Shown here piece after piece: positions 53,637 through 62,612 of a stretch of DNA of 64,000 nucleotides. Under the pieces are notes generated by a model. That model had not been told where the DNA came from, ran no database searches, and was given only the letters and a program-made list of their open reading frames with translations. Position 1 is the first letter of the stretch. Each line of letters begins with the position of its first letter. The stretch lies in assembly GCF_030690045.1 (NCBI RefSeq), contig NZ_JAUYHK010000002.1, positions 1 through 64,000 on the forward strand. Reading direction: 5' to 3'. This stretch comes from Thalassospira sp. (GTDB lineage: Bacteria > Pseudomonadota > Alphaproteobacteria > Rhodospirillales > Thalassospiraceae). A program made the translations under genes and the position numbers.

Positions 53637-54098
53637 CTAAAGCGTCTGGTTCAGGCTGACCGACAAGGTCGATTTTGGTTGCTTCTGGCTATAACCATTG
53701 CCCGGGGCACTACTGGCGCGGCCGGAACTGGTATAGGTGGTGCATCCTTCTTCGGCGCGGTCCTTGACCGCACGCACAATGGCATCAACCATGCGTCTGT
53801 TGGTGGCCTCCGCCGCCTTGAGGGCAATCATGTTGCGACGGGCGGCTTCCTGAAAACGGGCCTGAAGATCGCGCAATTCCGATTTGTTTTCTTCGGGCAG
53901 CAATTTGAGTTCGTCACCGCGCTGACGCAATTTGAGAACCAGTTGTTCATAGCGCATCGACAACGCCGATTTATCGGCGACAAAACGGTCATATTCCGAA
54001 ATATCAAGGGTCCGGATGCCATCGGTTTCGCGCTCCAGCAGCGAAATCAGGTCATAAGTGACGCTTTTCAGTTCGATTACCATTTGATCGGTGGTCAT
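53637..54098 (-). CDS. flgN: FlgN-like flagellar export chaperone
   Basis: A 153-residue protein. Residues about 1-115 are a long helical pair with heptads (LLERETDGIRTLDISEYDRFVADKSALSMRYEQLVLKLRQ); the rest is a disordered Ser, Gly and Lys-rich tail. Size, composition and position just before flgK support FlgN, the chaperone of FlgK and FlgL. Sequence conservation in the family is low. Confidence 0.65.
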   Translation of the reverse strand: MTTDQMVIELKSVTYDLISLLERETDGIRTLDISEYDRFVADKSALSMRYEQLVLKLRQRGDELKLLPEENKSELRDLQARFQEAARRNMIALKAAEATNRRMVDAIVRAVKDRAEEGCTTYTSSGRASSAPGNGYSQKQPKSTLSVSLNQTL

Positions 54099-54099
54099 C

Positions 54100-54438
54100 T
54101 CAATACCCCTCCTGGGCCTTCAGAATTTCTCTGGTGACGGCATCTGCAATTCCGATGCCATTTCCGCGGGCCATTTCCTTGGCATATTCATCAACCAGCA
54201 TGGAACGGAACATGGTTTCGCCGTGGCCGCCGCCAAAATTCGGATCGGTTTCAATGCCGGAAAACATGTGACCCAGCATTTGGGACAAAAACATCGCTTC
54301 AAATTCCTCACCGGCTTTTTGGGCCTGGGCGAGATTTTTGGTTGCTGTGCCGCTATAGGATTTCAGGCGGGCGTCCTGTGCGCTTTCGATTCCGGATTGC
54401 GCCTGGGCAAACATCGCGGCGGTGCTGTCGATCATCAT
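54100..54438 (-). CDS. flgJ: Rod-binding protein FlgJ (without muramidase domain)
   Basis: A 112-residue protein with the rod-binding domain: KAGEEFEAMFLSQMLGHMFSG, GGGHGETMFRSMLVDEYAKEMARGNGIGIAD. It lacks the C-terminal peptidoglycan hydrolase domain of enteric FlgJ, as usual in alphaproteobacteria. The stop is 3 nt from the flgN-like gene and it starts just after flgI, so flgI, flgJ and flgN form one transcript. Confidence 0.92.
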   Translation of the reverse strand: MMIDSTAAMFAQAQSGIESAQDARLKSYSGTATKNLAQAQKAGEEFEAMFLSQMLGHMFSGIETDPNFGGGHGETMFRSMLVDEYAKEMARGNGIGIADAVTREILKAQEGY

Positions 54439-54440
54439 GA

Positions 54441-55583
54441 TTACATTACCTCGATTTCGGCTTGCAGGGCACCCGATGCCTTGATCGCTTGCAGGATCGT
54501 GATCATATCGCGTGGGCCAACACCCAGACTGTTCAGGCCACTGACCAGTTCCTGAAGGCTGACGCCGGTATCGAGCAAGCCCAACTGGCGGTCGGCATCT
54601 TCGTCAATTTCAATCTGGGTGCGGTCAACCACTTCGGTATTGCCGGTCTGGGCAAAAGGGTTGGGCTGCGATACTTGCGGTGTTTCGGTCACCCGGATCG
54701 TCAGATTGCCTTGGGCGATGGCAACACGGTTGATACGGACATTTTCGCCCATCACAATGGTACCGGTATTCTCATCAATCACCACACGGGCGATCTGGTC
54801 GGGCTGGACCCGCAATTGTTCAATATCGGTCAGCAGGGCGACAACATCCTGACCGTAATTTTCAGGGATTTCGATGCGGACTGTTCCCGGATCGCTGGGG
54901 CGCGACGCGGTTTGCCCCAGATAGGCATTGATCGCATCGGAAATCCGGCGTGCGGTGGTGAAATCCGGGTTGCGCAGCACAACAGACATCGAACTCAGGG
55001 AATTCAGGTTGAAATCGATTTCGCGTTCGACAATCGCCCCATTGGCAATCCGTGCCGATGTGGGAACACCCTTGACCACGGTCTGGGCATTGCCTGCGGC
55101 CGAAAAGCCGCCCACCGCCAACTGCCCTTGGGCGACCGAATAAACCTCGCCATCCGCGCCGACCATCGGGGTCACCAGCAAGGTGCCGCCCTGAAGGCTT
55201 TCGGCGGAACCAATCGCGCTGACACTGACATCAAGGCGCGATCCTTGCCGTGAAAAAGGCGGCAGGGTGGCGGTTACCATGACAGCGGCGATATTGTCAG
55301 AGTCGATATTGTCAAGCTGATCCCGGACATTGATGCCAAGGCGTTCGAGCATGCCGACCATGCTTTGCCGGGTAAATTCGGCATCGCCCAGATCATCGCC
55401 GGTGCCATTCAGGCCAACAACCAGACCATAGCCAACCAGCATATTGTCCCGAACGCCTTCAAAATCGGCGATATCCTTGATCCGCGACTGGGCTTGGCTT
55501 TCGGATAACGGGGCCAGGGCCACAATGCCAAGCACGGCGCTTAAAGCAGCCTGTAATGCATATTTGCCAAGACGTTTGATCAT
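54441..55583 (-). CDS. flgI: Flagellar P-ring protein FlgI
   Basis: A 380-residue periplasmic protein forming the P ring in the peptidoglycan. Signal peptide about 1-32, cleaved after SQA. Family motifs include RIKDIADFEGVRDNMLVGYGLVVGLNGTGD, FTRQSMVGMLERLGI, GRVVDRTQIEID-like VVDRTQIEIDEDAD and DTGVSLQELVSGLNSLGVGPRDMITILQAIKASGAL. Length is normal. Diverges from fliX. Confidence 0.96.
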   Translation of the reverse strand: MIKRLGKYALQAALSAVLGIVALAPLSESQAQSRIKDIADFEGVRDNMLVGYGLVVGLNGTGDDLGDAEFTRQSMVGMLERLGINVRDQLDNIDSDNIAAVMVTATLPPFSRQGSRLDVSVSAIGSAESLQGGTLLVTPMVGADGEVYSVAQGQLAVGGFSAAGNAQTVVKGVPTSARIANGAIVEREIDFNLNSLSSMSVVLRNPDFTTARRISDAINAYLGQTASRPSDPGTVRIEIPENYGQDVVALLTDIEQLRVQPDQIARVVIDENTGTIVMGENVRINRVAIAQGNLTIRVTETPQVSQPNPFAQTGNTEVVDRTQIEIDEDADRQLGLLDTGVSLQELVSGLNSLGVGPRDMITILQAIKASGALQAEIEVM

Positions 55584-55882
55584 TTTGCCGTTCCGCTATT
55601 CTGGGGGCGGAATTTGCCGCCGGTGTTATTCTGAAACACATGTAGCGAATTTTGTGCCAAAGCCGGTTTTCTGCGAATTTTGGATGTGTTGTGGCAAAGT
55701 TTTTCGATCAGACGCATCGCGCAGGGAAGGCGTTTCGACCACCCGGCATTTTTTTCCGATTGCCCTGATCCCGACTTTGCGGGAGACTCGGCTTTTCGCT
55801 GCCTCTGGCTTCCATATAGTCAGGCCACCACAAATTCACAGAGGCGGGATATGAACGACGACCAACAAGGCGAGAGACAATC

Positions 55883-56326
55883 ATGAAGGTCAGCGGTTCC
55901 AAGGGGCCCGGTTCTGGGTCATCTGTTCGCAAAAAATCAGTGGGTGGCGGCAGTAGTGGTTTTGCCGATGCCGTGCGATCCCTTGATGCGGGCGGCAGTG
56001 CTGCGACAGCGGCTGGTGGCGTTCACGGGGCGGGCGGTGTCAGTGCCCTTGATGCCCTGTTGGCCTTGCAGCAAAGCGGCGATGCGTTGGATTCGCCCAA
56101 GAAACGGGCGGTGGTCCGTGCTGAAACCGTGCTGGAATATCTCGATGGTATTCGCGATGCCTTGTTATCGGGAACGCTTGCCGCCGGGCAATTACAACAG
56201 CTTGTCGGTATTCTTGACCACAAGCGTGACCTGCTTGACGATCCTGCTCTTTCCGGGGTTCTGGACGAAATAGAATTGCGTGCGCGGGTCGAACTGGCAA
56301 AGCTTGAGGTGGCCGGGTTGGTGTGA
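55883..56326 (+). CDS. fliX: Flagellar assembly regulator FliX
   Basis: A 147-residue protein. The N-terminus (1-65) is Gly/Ser/Ala-rich; the C-terminal domain (about 70-147) has LDALLALQQSGDAL, AETVLEYLDGIRDALLSGTL and LDEIELRARVELAKLEVA. In Caulobacter FliX links completion of the early flagellar structure to FlbD activity. It is transcribed divergently from flgI. flbD is in this window at 31038. Confidence 0.88.
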   Translation: MKVSGSKGPGSGSSVRKKSVGGGSSGFADAVRSLDAGGSAATAAGGVHGAGGVSALDALLALQQSGDALDSPKKRAVVRAETVLEYLDGIRDALLSGTLAAGQLQQLVGILDHKRDLLDDPALSGVLDEIELRARVELAKLEVAGLV

Positions 56327-56475
56327 AATTGGTGATTGAACGATTTCGCCCCGCCTAACCATCTGGTTTCAAACACCTAATTGTTTTTCCGGTTGTGCGA
56401 CGCAATCAGCTTGCACCTGTGGCCCGGTCCTTCTATATTCCCGCGCGATCGGTGAGTCTTGTATAGAGGGCATAC

Positions 56476-56895
56476 ATGACTATCACGCTAGCACCTGACT
56501 ATCGTCCTGCAGAGGACGAGGAGTTCATGAACCCGCGTCAGCGGGAGTATTTTCGGCAGAAACTTCTGGCCTGGCGGGCCGAGCTTTTGCACGATTCATC
56601 TGAAACACTGGCGAGCCTCCAGGATGGCGGAGGACTGCAAGAGCCTGATATTACGGACCGCGCTTCTGCGGAAACCGAACGGGCGCTTGAACTTCGGACC
56701 CGTGACCGGGCGCGCAAACTGATTTCTAAAATTGATGCTGCTTTACGTCGAATTGAAGACGGATCTTATGGTTACTGCGAAGAAACCGACGAACCGATCA
56801 GCCTGAAGAGACTAGAGGCCCGTCCGATTGCGACCCTGAGCATCGAAGCGCAAGAACGTCACGAACGGATGGAACGCACCCGTCGCGACGATTAA
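56476..56895 (+). CDS. dksA: RNA polymerase-binding transcription factor DksA (low-cysteine type)
   Basis: A 139-residue DksA, which binds the RNA polymerase secondary channel and helps ppGpp control transcription. The coiled coil (about 30-100) has the tip motif ITDRASAETERALELR. The zinc-finger region carries only one cysteine: CEET replaces CxxC and SIEA replaces the second pair, so zinc binding as in E. coli DksA is not possible. Such cysteine-poor DksA is known in alphaproteobacteria. A strong terminator follows. Confidence 0.93.
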   Translation: MTITLAPDYRPAEDEEFMNPRQREYFRQKLLAWRAELLHDSSETLASLQDGGGLQEPDITDRASAETERALELRTRDRARKLISKIDAALRRIEDGSYGYCEETDEPISLKRLEARPIATLSIEAQERHERMERTRRDD

Positions 56896-57022
56896 CCGTC
56901 GCAACGTAAATAAAAGCGCAAGCGGGAATAATGTCATTCGCAATGACATTTGGAAAAGCCCGGAAAGGCACAAAAAGCTGCCTTTTGGTGGGAGAAGCGC
57001 ACGGATCGGGATAACCCGAATT

Positions 57023-57058
57023 AAGGGGCAGGCACCTTGGTGCCTGCCCCTTGTTTTT
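57023..57058 (+). terminator. Strong terminator after dksA
   Basis: A 14-bp stem (57023-57036 with 57039-57052, tight loop) is followed by a T run at 57054-57058. It also faces the converging flgH end at 57144. Confidence 0.9.
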
Positions 57059-57143
57059 ACATGATTACGCAAAAAGAAAGACCAGCCAACAGTCTGTTGA
57101 CTGGTCGAAAAAAACAGGGGGGCGGAACCGGAGGAAATTCGGT

Positions 57144-57917
57144 TTAGAAGGGCAGAACGATATCCATGACCTCGCTGCCATAGCGTGGCTGCTGGACATC
57201 GGAAATGGTGCCGCGTCCACCATACGAAATGCGGGCCTCGGCAATTTTTTCATAGGGAACGGTATTGGCCGATGTGATGTCGGCAGCCCGGATTACGCCT
57301 GCGACCTGAACTTCGCGGACTTCGGCATTCACCCGGATTTCCTGGCGACCATGAATGACATAATTGCCGTTCGGCAACACCTGTATCACGATGGCGGCAA
57401 CCTTGAGGTTGATCGCTTCTTCACGGTCAAGAGACCCGCTGCCGCGATTGGAATTGGCGCTGTTCATGTCAAACAGGTTGGCGGGGTTAATCGCCTCGGG
57501 CAGGACACCGGTCAATTCAGCCTCAAGTCCAAAAAAGTTCGGAACGGCAAGATCTTCGGAATTGGTGCGTGACCGCTCGGTGGTATTGGCCAGTTCTGCC
57601 TTGTCATCAATTTCGATCATCACGGTCAGGATGTCGCCCACCTGGCTGGCACGCTGATCCTTGAAGAAAGACCGTGCGCCTGAACGCCATAATGAATTGG
57701 GGTTGCTTTCGGCAACCTGCGGGGCGGGCATCGGCATGCTGATCGGGCGATAATCCGGCGACTGGGTCGGGTTATCGATGCCCGAAAGCTTCGGCGCCTC
57801 GCCAACTTCGGACAGGCGTTTCATGGCATTACAACCCGACAACAGGGTTGTCGCGCCAATCAGGGCAACAAGGACGGCAGTGTGCCGCAAGGATGACGGG
57901 ATTTTAAGACGGGCCAT
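57144..57917 (-). CDS. flgH: Flagellar L-ring protein FlgH
   Basis: A 257-residue outer-membrane lipoprotein of the L ring. Signal peptide about 1-27 with lipobox LSGC. Family motifs are SLWRSGARSFFKDQRASQVGDILTVMIEI, NGNYVIHGRQEIRVNAEVREVQVAGVIRAADI and ISYGGRGTISDVQQPRYG. The ATG at 57917 has AGGAGG just upstream; a 65-codon frame further upstream overlaps flgA and is not coding. Last gene of flgF-flgG-flgA-flgH. Confidence 0.95.
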   Translation of the reverse strand: MARLKIPSSLRHTAVLVALIGATTLLSGCNAMKRLSEVGEAPKLSGIDNPTQSPDYRPISMPMPAPQVAESNPNSLWRSGARSFFKDQRASQVGDILTVMIEIDDKAELANTTERSRTNSEDLAVPNFFGLEAELTGVLPEAINPANLFDMNSANSNRGSGSLDREEAINLKVAAIVIQVLPNGNYVIHGRQEIRVNAEVREVQVAGVIRAADITSANTVPYEKIAEARISYGGRGTISDVQQPRYGSEVMDIVLPF

Positions 57918-58014
57918 TTTTTCCTCCTGGGTTCCGCACAGGATACAAAGCAACGAACGTGCCAGTTTCCGGAATGCTTTGCGGCAATGATTGCCGGGTG
58001 GAACAACAGGGGGA

Positions 58015-58968
58015 TTATTGTGACATCGCCTGAATGGCGCGCACCTCGTTATCGGCGATGACTTCGACCTGAATGGTCTTGTTGCTTTGCAGATTGACCA
58101 CCCGGATGACATCGCCCTCGGACCCGTCTTCGAGGGCCTTGCCGCGCGCAGTTAATGACATATTGGCGGTTTCCAGCCGGATGGTGACAAGCGCACCGCG
58201 TTTGACAAGGATTGGAGATGTGAAATCACGCGCCGATAACGGTTCGTTCGGGCGAACGGCGCGGCGGGCCTGTTTGCCAATCAGTTCATCGGCATTGCGG
58301 ATAATGCCTGCCTGCAAGCGTTCGCTGGGGAATTTGCGCAAAACAATCTGGTCTTCGCGTACGACATCGCCCCGTTGCAAACCATCAACCAGAACAGGGA
58401 TCAGATCGACAGGGTAAAATTTGCCGTTCATGCGGTAGCTGCGCCGCTGGGCTGTGCCGTCGCCGGTGGTGACTTCGGCAATGAAACGACCGGTCCGGCG
58501 ATTGACATCAAGCCCGGTGATCGTGATGGCGGCGGCATTATCGACGGGAATGTGAATGCGAAAGGTCTCACCGCTCAGATCGACGATGAACGGTTCGGGA
58601 ATACCATATTCGACGAGGGATTCTTCAACGGCATCGGTGATTTCACCGATGCTGATGGTCTGGCTGTCCCGGATGATCAAAATCTGGTCGGCAGTGGTGC
58701 TGGGTCGCCACGCAACCTTGTGGCGCTGCGCAATTCCGGCCAACCAGCGATAATCCAGTACCGTCTGACGGCCCGGTTGCGGGGCGTGCGCGACGGCAAT
58801 TTCTTCCTGTTCCGGTGTCAGGCCGCTAAAAATATCGCCCAGTGTTACATAGGAACCGGTGACATTGGCCTGCGGTTTTAACAGCACAGCTGTTCCCTGT
58901 GCCACAACCGGACTGGTCAGGGCAAAAAACAGAACTGCAAAAACAAGGACAAAGGGACGGATCATCAT
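58015..58968 (-). CDS. flgA: Flagellar P-ring assembly chaperone FlgA
   Basis: A 317-residue periplasmic chaperone that helps FlgI form the P ring. Signal peptide about 1-24 (cleavage after VVAQ). The C-terminal SAF domain has REDQIVLRKFPSERLQAGIIRNADELIGKQARRAV and NEPLSARDFTSPILVKRGALVTIRLETANMSLTARG. N-terminal FlgA-type domain precedes it. It is longer than enteric FlgA (219), typical of alphaproteobacteria. Confidence 0.93.
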   Translation of the reverse strand: MMIRPFVLVFAVLFFALTSPVVAQGTAVLLKPQANVTGSYVTLGDIFSGLTPEQEEIAVAHAPQPGRQTVLDYRWLAGIAQRHKVAWRPSTTADQILIIRDSQTISIGEITDAVEESLVEYGIPEPFIVDLSGETFRIHIPVDNAAAITITGLDVNRRTGRFIAEVTTGDGTAQRRSYRMNGKFYPVDLIPVLVDGLQRGDVVREDQIVLRKFPSERLQAGIIRNADELIGKQARRAVRPNEPLSARDFTSPILVKRGALVTIRLETANMSLTARGKALEDGSEGDVIRVVNLQSNKTIQVEVIADNEVRAIQAMSQ

Positions 58969-59005
58969 GATCCTGACATTATCGGGGTGCAGCGTTTATT
59001 TTCGT

Positions 59006-59791
59006 TTAACGCAGATTACTGATGGTACCCATCATTTCATCCGAGGTCGAGATTGATTTTGAATTCATCTCATAGGCGCGCTGTGCCTTGATCAGGTTGG
59101 TGATCTCCTGAACCACGTTGACGTTCGAGGATTCAAGATATCCCTGAAGCAGGGTGCCATAACCCACCGCGCCGGGATTGCCGACAGCCGGGTCGCCGGA
59201 TGCTTCGGTTTCAAGGAACAGATTGTCCCCGATTGCATCAAGGCCGGGCGGGTTGATAAAGGTGGCCAACTGAATTTGTCCCAGATTTTGCGGGGCGACC
59301 TGGCTGTCAATTTCGGCGAACACCTCGCCAGATGCATTGATGGTGACAGACCGCGCATTGTCGGGAATGTTGATTCCCGGCTGAATGGCATAACCGTCCT
59401 TGGTGACAAGCTGTCCATCGGCATCGACCTTGAGAGTGCCGTCGCGGCTATAGGCGGTTTCGCCGCTGGGCAGATCAATCTGCAAATAGCCGCGCCCCTG
59501 AATGGCCACATCCAGTTCGTTTTCGGTCAGGGCCAACGTGCCTTGTCCCATATAGCGACCAATCGCGGCGGTCTTGACGCCAAGACCTACCTGCACGCCG
59601 ACCGGAACAATGGTGCCGGTGTCGCCCGATGGCGACCCGGCCCGGCGCAAATCCTGATAAAGCAAATCCTGAAATTCGGCGCGCTGGCGTTTATAGCCGG
59701 TGGTGGTCATGTTGGCGATATTGTGTGACGTAACATCCACATTGGTGGATTGCGCCATCATCCCCAGGGCTCCGATATCGAGTGACCGCAT
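59006..59791 (-). CDS. flgG: Distal rod protein FlgG
   Basis: A 261-residue rod protein: MRSLDIGALGMMAQSTNVDVTSHNIANMTTTGYKRQRAEF at the N-terminus, the FlgG-specific LYQDLRRAG insert, and the C-terminal YLESSNVNVVQEITNLIKAQRAYEMNSKSISTSDEMM. AGGAGG lies 7 nt before the ATG at 59791; a frame extends 7 codons upstream. Follows flgF. Confidence 0.96.
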   Translation of the reverse strand: MRSLDIGALGMMAQSTNVDVTSHNIANMTTTGYKRQRAEFQDLLYQDLRRAGSPSGDTGTIVPVGVQVGLGVKTAAIGRYMGQGTLALTENELDVAIQGRGYLQIDLPSGETAYSRDGTLKVDADGQLVTKDGYAIQPGINIPDNARSVTINASGEVFAEIDSQVAPQNLGQIQLATFINPPGLDAIGDNLFLETEASGDPAVGNPGAVGYGTLLQGYLESSNVNVVQEITNLIKAQRAYEMNSKSISTSDEMMGTISNLR

Positions 59792-59856
59792 TACTGTATC
59801 CTCCTGATGCACCCGGAAATATTGTCCGGGGCCTGTCCTGTCTGTTTATCCGGTGC

Positions 59857-60597
59857 CTAGGCCCGGACATTGCCCAATTTGCTGATCATGCCGCGCAGGC
59901 GCTCGTTTTCGCTTTCAATCGATTTGGTGACCGATTGATAGGTGCGCAAAACCTCGATCATATCGACCATCGCGGTGATGGGATTGACGTTGGATTTTTC
60001 AAGCGCGCCCTGCACAATGCCGGGTTCAAAAACGGCTTCGGGTTCCTGTTCGGTTTCATAAAGCGAACCGCCAACCGAATTCATGGCCTGAATATTTTCA
60101 AAGGTCACGACCTGAAGGCGGCCAATCTGGCCAACATCGGTGCTGACCGTACCGTCACCCTTGATTTCAATCTGGTTGTCGGCCTCGTTAAAGAAAAGTG
60201 GTTGTCCGGCGTCGCTCAGCACCGGATATCCTTCCGAAGTGACGAGCTGCCCGCCGGGATCCATCGAAAAATTGCCGTTGCGGGTATATTGAATGCCGGT
60301 GGGGGTTTCGACGGCAAAAAACAGATCGGGCTTGCTGAGTGCGACATCCAGCGGCCCTTCGGTATGTTCAATCTTGCCGACCTCGGTATTGCGATATTGC
60401 GAAATATCCTGCACCAGCGCGATTTTGCGTTCGCCCCGGAACGGCGCATCCTTGTTGGGCGCAATCCAGTCGGTGAACATCATGTTTTCCTGCTTGTAAG
60501 CAGTGGTGTTCATGTTCGCCAGATTTTGCGACAGGGTATTCATCTTGCTGCGCAATGTCTTTTGGCGCGACAGGGCGATGTAACCTGTATTTTCCAT
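59857..60597 (-). CDS. flgF: Proximal rod protein FlgF
   Basis: A 246-residue rod protein starting MENTGYIALSRQKTLRSKMNTLSQNLANMNTTAYKQENMMF, and ending ALEKSNVNPITAMVDMIEVLRTYQSVTKSIESENERLRGMISKLG. The YKQENMMFTDWI region and lack of the FlgG insert identify FlgF. First gene of the flgF-flgG-flgA-flgH transcript, divergent from fliL. Confidence 0.95.
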   Translation of the reverse strand: MENTGYIALSRQKTLRSKMNTLSQNLANMNTTAYKQENMMFTDWIAPNKDAPFRGERKIALVQDISQYRNTEVGKIEHTEGPLDVALSKPDLFFAVETPTGIQYTRNGNFSMDPGGQLVTSEGYPVLSDAGQPLFFNEADNQIEIKGDGTVSTDVGQIGRLQVVTFENIQAMNSVGGSLYETEQEPEAVFEPGIVQGALEKSNVNPITAMVDMIEVLRTYQSVTKSIESENERLRGMISKLGNVRA

Positions 60598-60923
60598 GAT
60601 GCGGCATTCCTTAGGTCAAAGATCAGGATCGTTTGCCCCATCAAAGCGAATGCTGTGCCAATTTAATCAAGATATTGAAATTGTTAAATTTTGTTGCAGT
60701 GGGAATTTCTTGCCGGTCCTGATATGCCACAGGCGGGGCAGGTCTTGCCGCCGTAAATGCCGGTATGGGTGGTATTCTTTTCCGGGGCAGGGGTTTTCCG
60801 GCGGCGTGGCTGTTGCTATCGTGGGGTGGCAACCTAATATTAACGGGATGCGGGTATGGCTGTAAGCATGGCGGAATGTATGGCCGCTGCGACGATTAAC
60901 CTGCGACAGGATAGAAAAGACAA
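60598..60923. promoter_or_regulatory. flgF-fliL divergent intergenic region with possible sigma-54 site
   Basis: No gene is seen in 326 bases. A GG-N10-GC element (GG 60735-60736, GC 60747-60748, TTGCC at -12) on the plus strand matches sigma-54 spacing, upstream of fliL. The -24 flank is poor, so support is weak. A T/A-rich tract lies at 60660-60700. Confidence 0.35.
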
Positions 60924-61451
60924 ATGGGCGACGATGTCGATGATATGGAACCGGCCCGTGGCGGACGCAGCAAAAAGCTGATCGTTGTCATTATTCTTCT
61001 GATTCTGCTTTTGACGGGCGGGGCGGCGGCGGCTTATTTCACCGGTGTTTTACAGCCGGTTATTGATATGCTGCTGGGCGACGGCACGCAGACCGAGGAA
61101 GTGATTACCGAGGATGCGATTGAACAGGCCCCCGGAGTTCCCGAAAATGTCGGTTTTATCGATTTACCGGAAATTCTGGTTAATCTCAATGCCGGGCCGG
61201 GTCGTCAGTCCTATTTGAAAATCCGCGTCAGCCTTGAAGTTGCCGATCAGTTGATGGTACCGCAGATCGAACAGATCATGCCGCGCATTGTTGATAATTT
61301 TCAGGTATACTTGCGTGAGCTTCGCCCCGATGACCTTGCCGGGTCCGAAGGAATGTTCCGCCTGCGCGAGGAATTGTTGCTGCGTGTCAGTGCGGCGGCC
61401 AAACCGGCCAAGATAAACGATGTGTTGTTCAAGGAAATGCTGGTGCAATAA
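60924..61451 (+). CDS. fliL: Flagellar basal body-associated protein FliL
   Basis: A 175-residue inner-membrane protein with a short cytosolic N-terminus (RSKKLI), one membrane segment (about 20-42) and a periplasmic FliL domain (FIDLPEILVNLN, RQSYLKIRVSLEV, MPRIVDNFQVYLRELRPDDLAGSEGMFRLREELLLRV). FliL forms a ring around the stator. fliM follows after 39 nt. Confidence 0.92.
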   Translation: MGDDVDDMEPARGGRSKKLIVVIILLILLLTGGAAAAYFTGVLQPVIDMLLGDGTQTEEVITEDAIEQAPGVPENVGFIDLPEILVNLNAGPGRQSYLKIRVSLEVADQLMVPQIEQIMPRIVDNFQVYLRELRPDDLAGSEGMFRLREELLLRVSAAAKPAKINDVLFKEMLVQ

Positions 61452-61490
61452 CCGGTACAGATGTGATCAGGATCCAGGGACAGTTCGCCG

Positions 61491-62612
61491 ATGGCAGACG
61501 AAGATGAAGACGCCCTTGCTGCCGAATGGGGCGCGATGGCAGGCGATGACGAAGATGGTGAGGACGGCGGCGATGATATGGCCGCCGAATGGGAATCCAT
61601 GCTGGGCGAAGACGGCGATGACGAAGAAGTCGTCGGTCCCGGCTCGGCACGGGTTCTGAACCAGGACGAAATCGACAGTCTTCTGGGTTTTGACGATGGC
61701 GGTGGCGGTGGCGACCAGTCGGGCATTCAGGCAATCATCAATTCGTCGATGGTTGCCTATGAACGCCTGCCGATGCTTGAGGTGGTGTTTGACCGCCTTG
61801 TTCGCATGATGTCCACATCGCTGCGTAACTTTACATCCGACAACGTCGAAGTCTCGCTTGATAATATTTTGTCGCTGCGTTTTGGCGATTATCTTAATTC
61901 CATTCCGCTGCCTGCGATGCTGGGTGTGTTCAAGGCCGAGGAATGGGACAATTATGGTCTTCTGACCGTTGATTCGGCCCTGATTTATTCGATTGTAGAC
62001 GTGTTGCTGGGCGGGCGGCGCGGGACGGCGGCGATGCGCATTGAAGGCCGCCCCTATACCACGATTGAACGCAATCTGGTGGAACGGATGATCCATGTGG
62101 TTTTGGGTGATCTGTCAGCGGCATTTGATCCGCTGTCACCGGTGACCTTCCGGTTTGAACGCCTTGAAACCAACCCGCGTTTCGCCACCATTGCCCGGCA
62201 TGCCAATGCCGCGATTGTCGCCAAATTGCGCATCGATATGGAAGACCGTGGCGGGCGGCTTGAATTGCTGATCCCCTATGCGACGCTGGAGCCGGTACGT
62301 GAATTGCTGCTTCAGATGTTCATGGGCGAAAAATTCGGCCGGGATTCGATCTGGGAAAATCACCTTGCCAATGAATTGTGGCAGACCCACATTAATCTTT
62401 TGGCTGTGCTGGACGAACAGGTCATGGCATTGGGGGATGTGATTAATCTGGAAGTCGGCAATCGTATGCTGCTCAATACCAGTCCGACATCGCCGGTCGA
62501 AGTCCGGTGCGGCGATGTTGCACTTTTCCGGGGTATGATGGGCCGGAAGGGGGACCGCATCGCTATTCAGGTGCGCGAACGGGCCCGCAAGAACAGTGAG
62601 GAGAGCAGATAA
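61491..62612 (+). CDS. fliM: Flagellar motor switch protein FliM
   Basis: A 373-residue C-ring protein. An acidic N-terminus (about 1-45, Glu/Asp/Gly/Ala) leads to RVLNQDEIDSLLGF, the CheY-binding peptide-like segment; the middle CheC-like domain is about 75-275 with RFGDYLNSIPLPAMLGVFKAEEWDNYGLLTVDSALIYSIVDVLLGG, and the SpoA domain about 295-373. Its TAA overlaps the next ATG (TAATG). Confidence 0.95.
   Translation: MADEDEDALAAEWGAMAGDDEDGEDGGDDMAAEWESMLGEDGDDEEVVGPGSARVLNQDEIDSLLGFDDGGGGGDQSGIQAIINSSMVAYERLPMLEVVFDRLVRMMSTSLRNFTSDNVEVSLDNILSLRFGDYLNSIPLPAMLGVFKAEEWDNYGLLTVDSALIYSIVDVLLGGRRGTAAMRIEGRPYTTIERNLVERMIHVVLGDLSAAFDPLSPVTFRFERLETNPRFATIARHANAAIVAKLRIDMEDRGGRLELLIPYATLEPVRELLLQMFMGEKFGRDSIWENHLANELWQTHINLLAVLDEQVMALGDVINLEVGNRMLLNTSPTSPVEVRCGDVALFRGMMGRKGDRIAIQVRERARKNSEESR

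Noticed and set aside
57918-58112. Long N-terminal extension of FlgH
   Set aside because: It overlaps flgA and lacks a signal peptide; the ATG at 57917 has a strong ribosome binding site and a lipobox signal.
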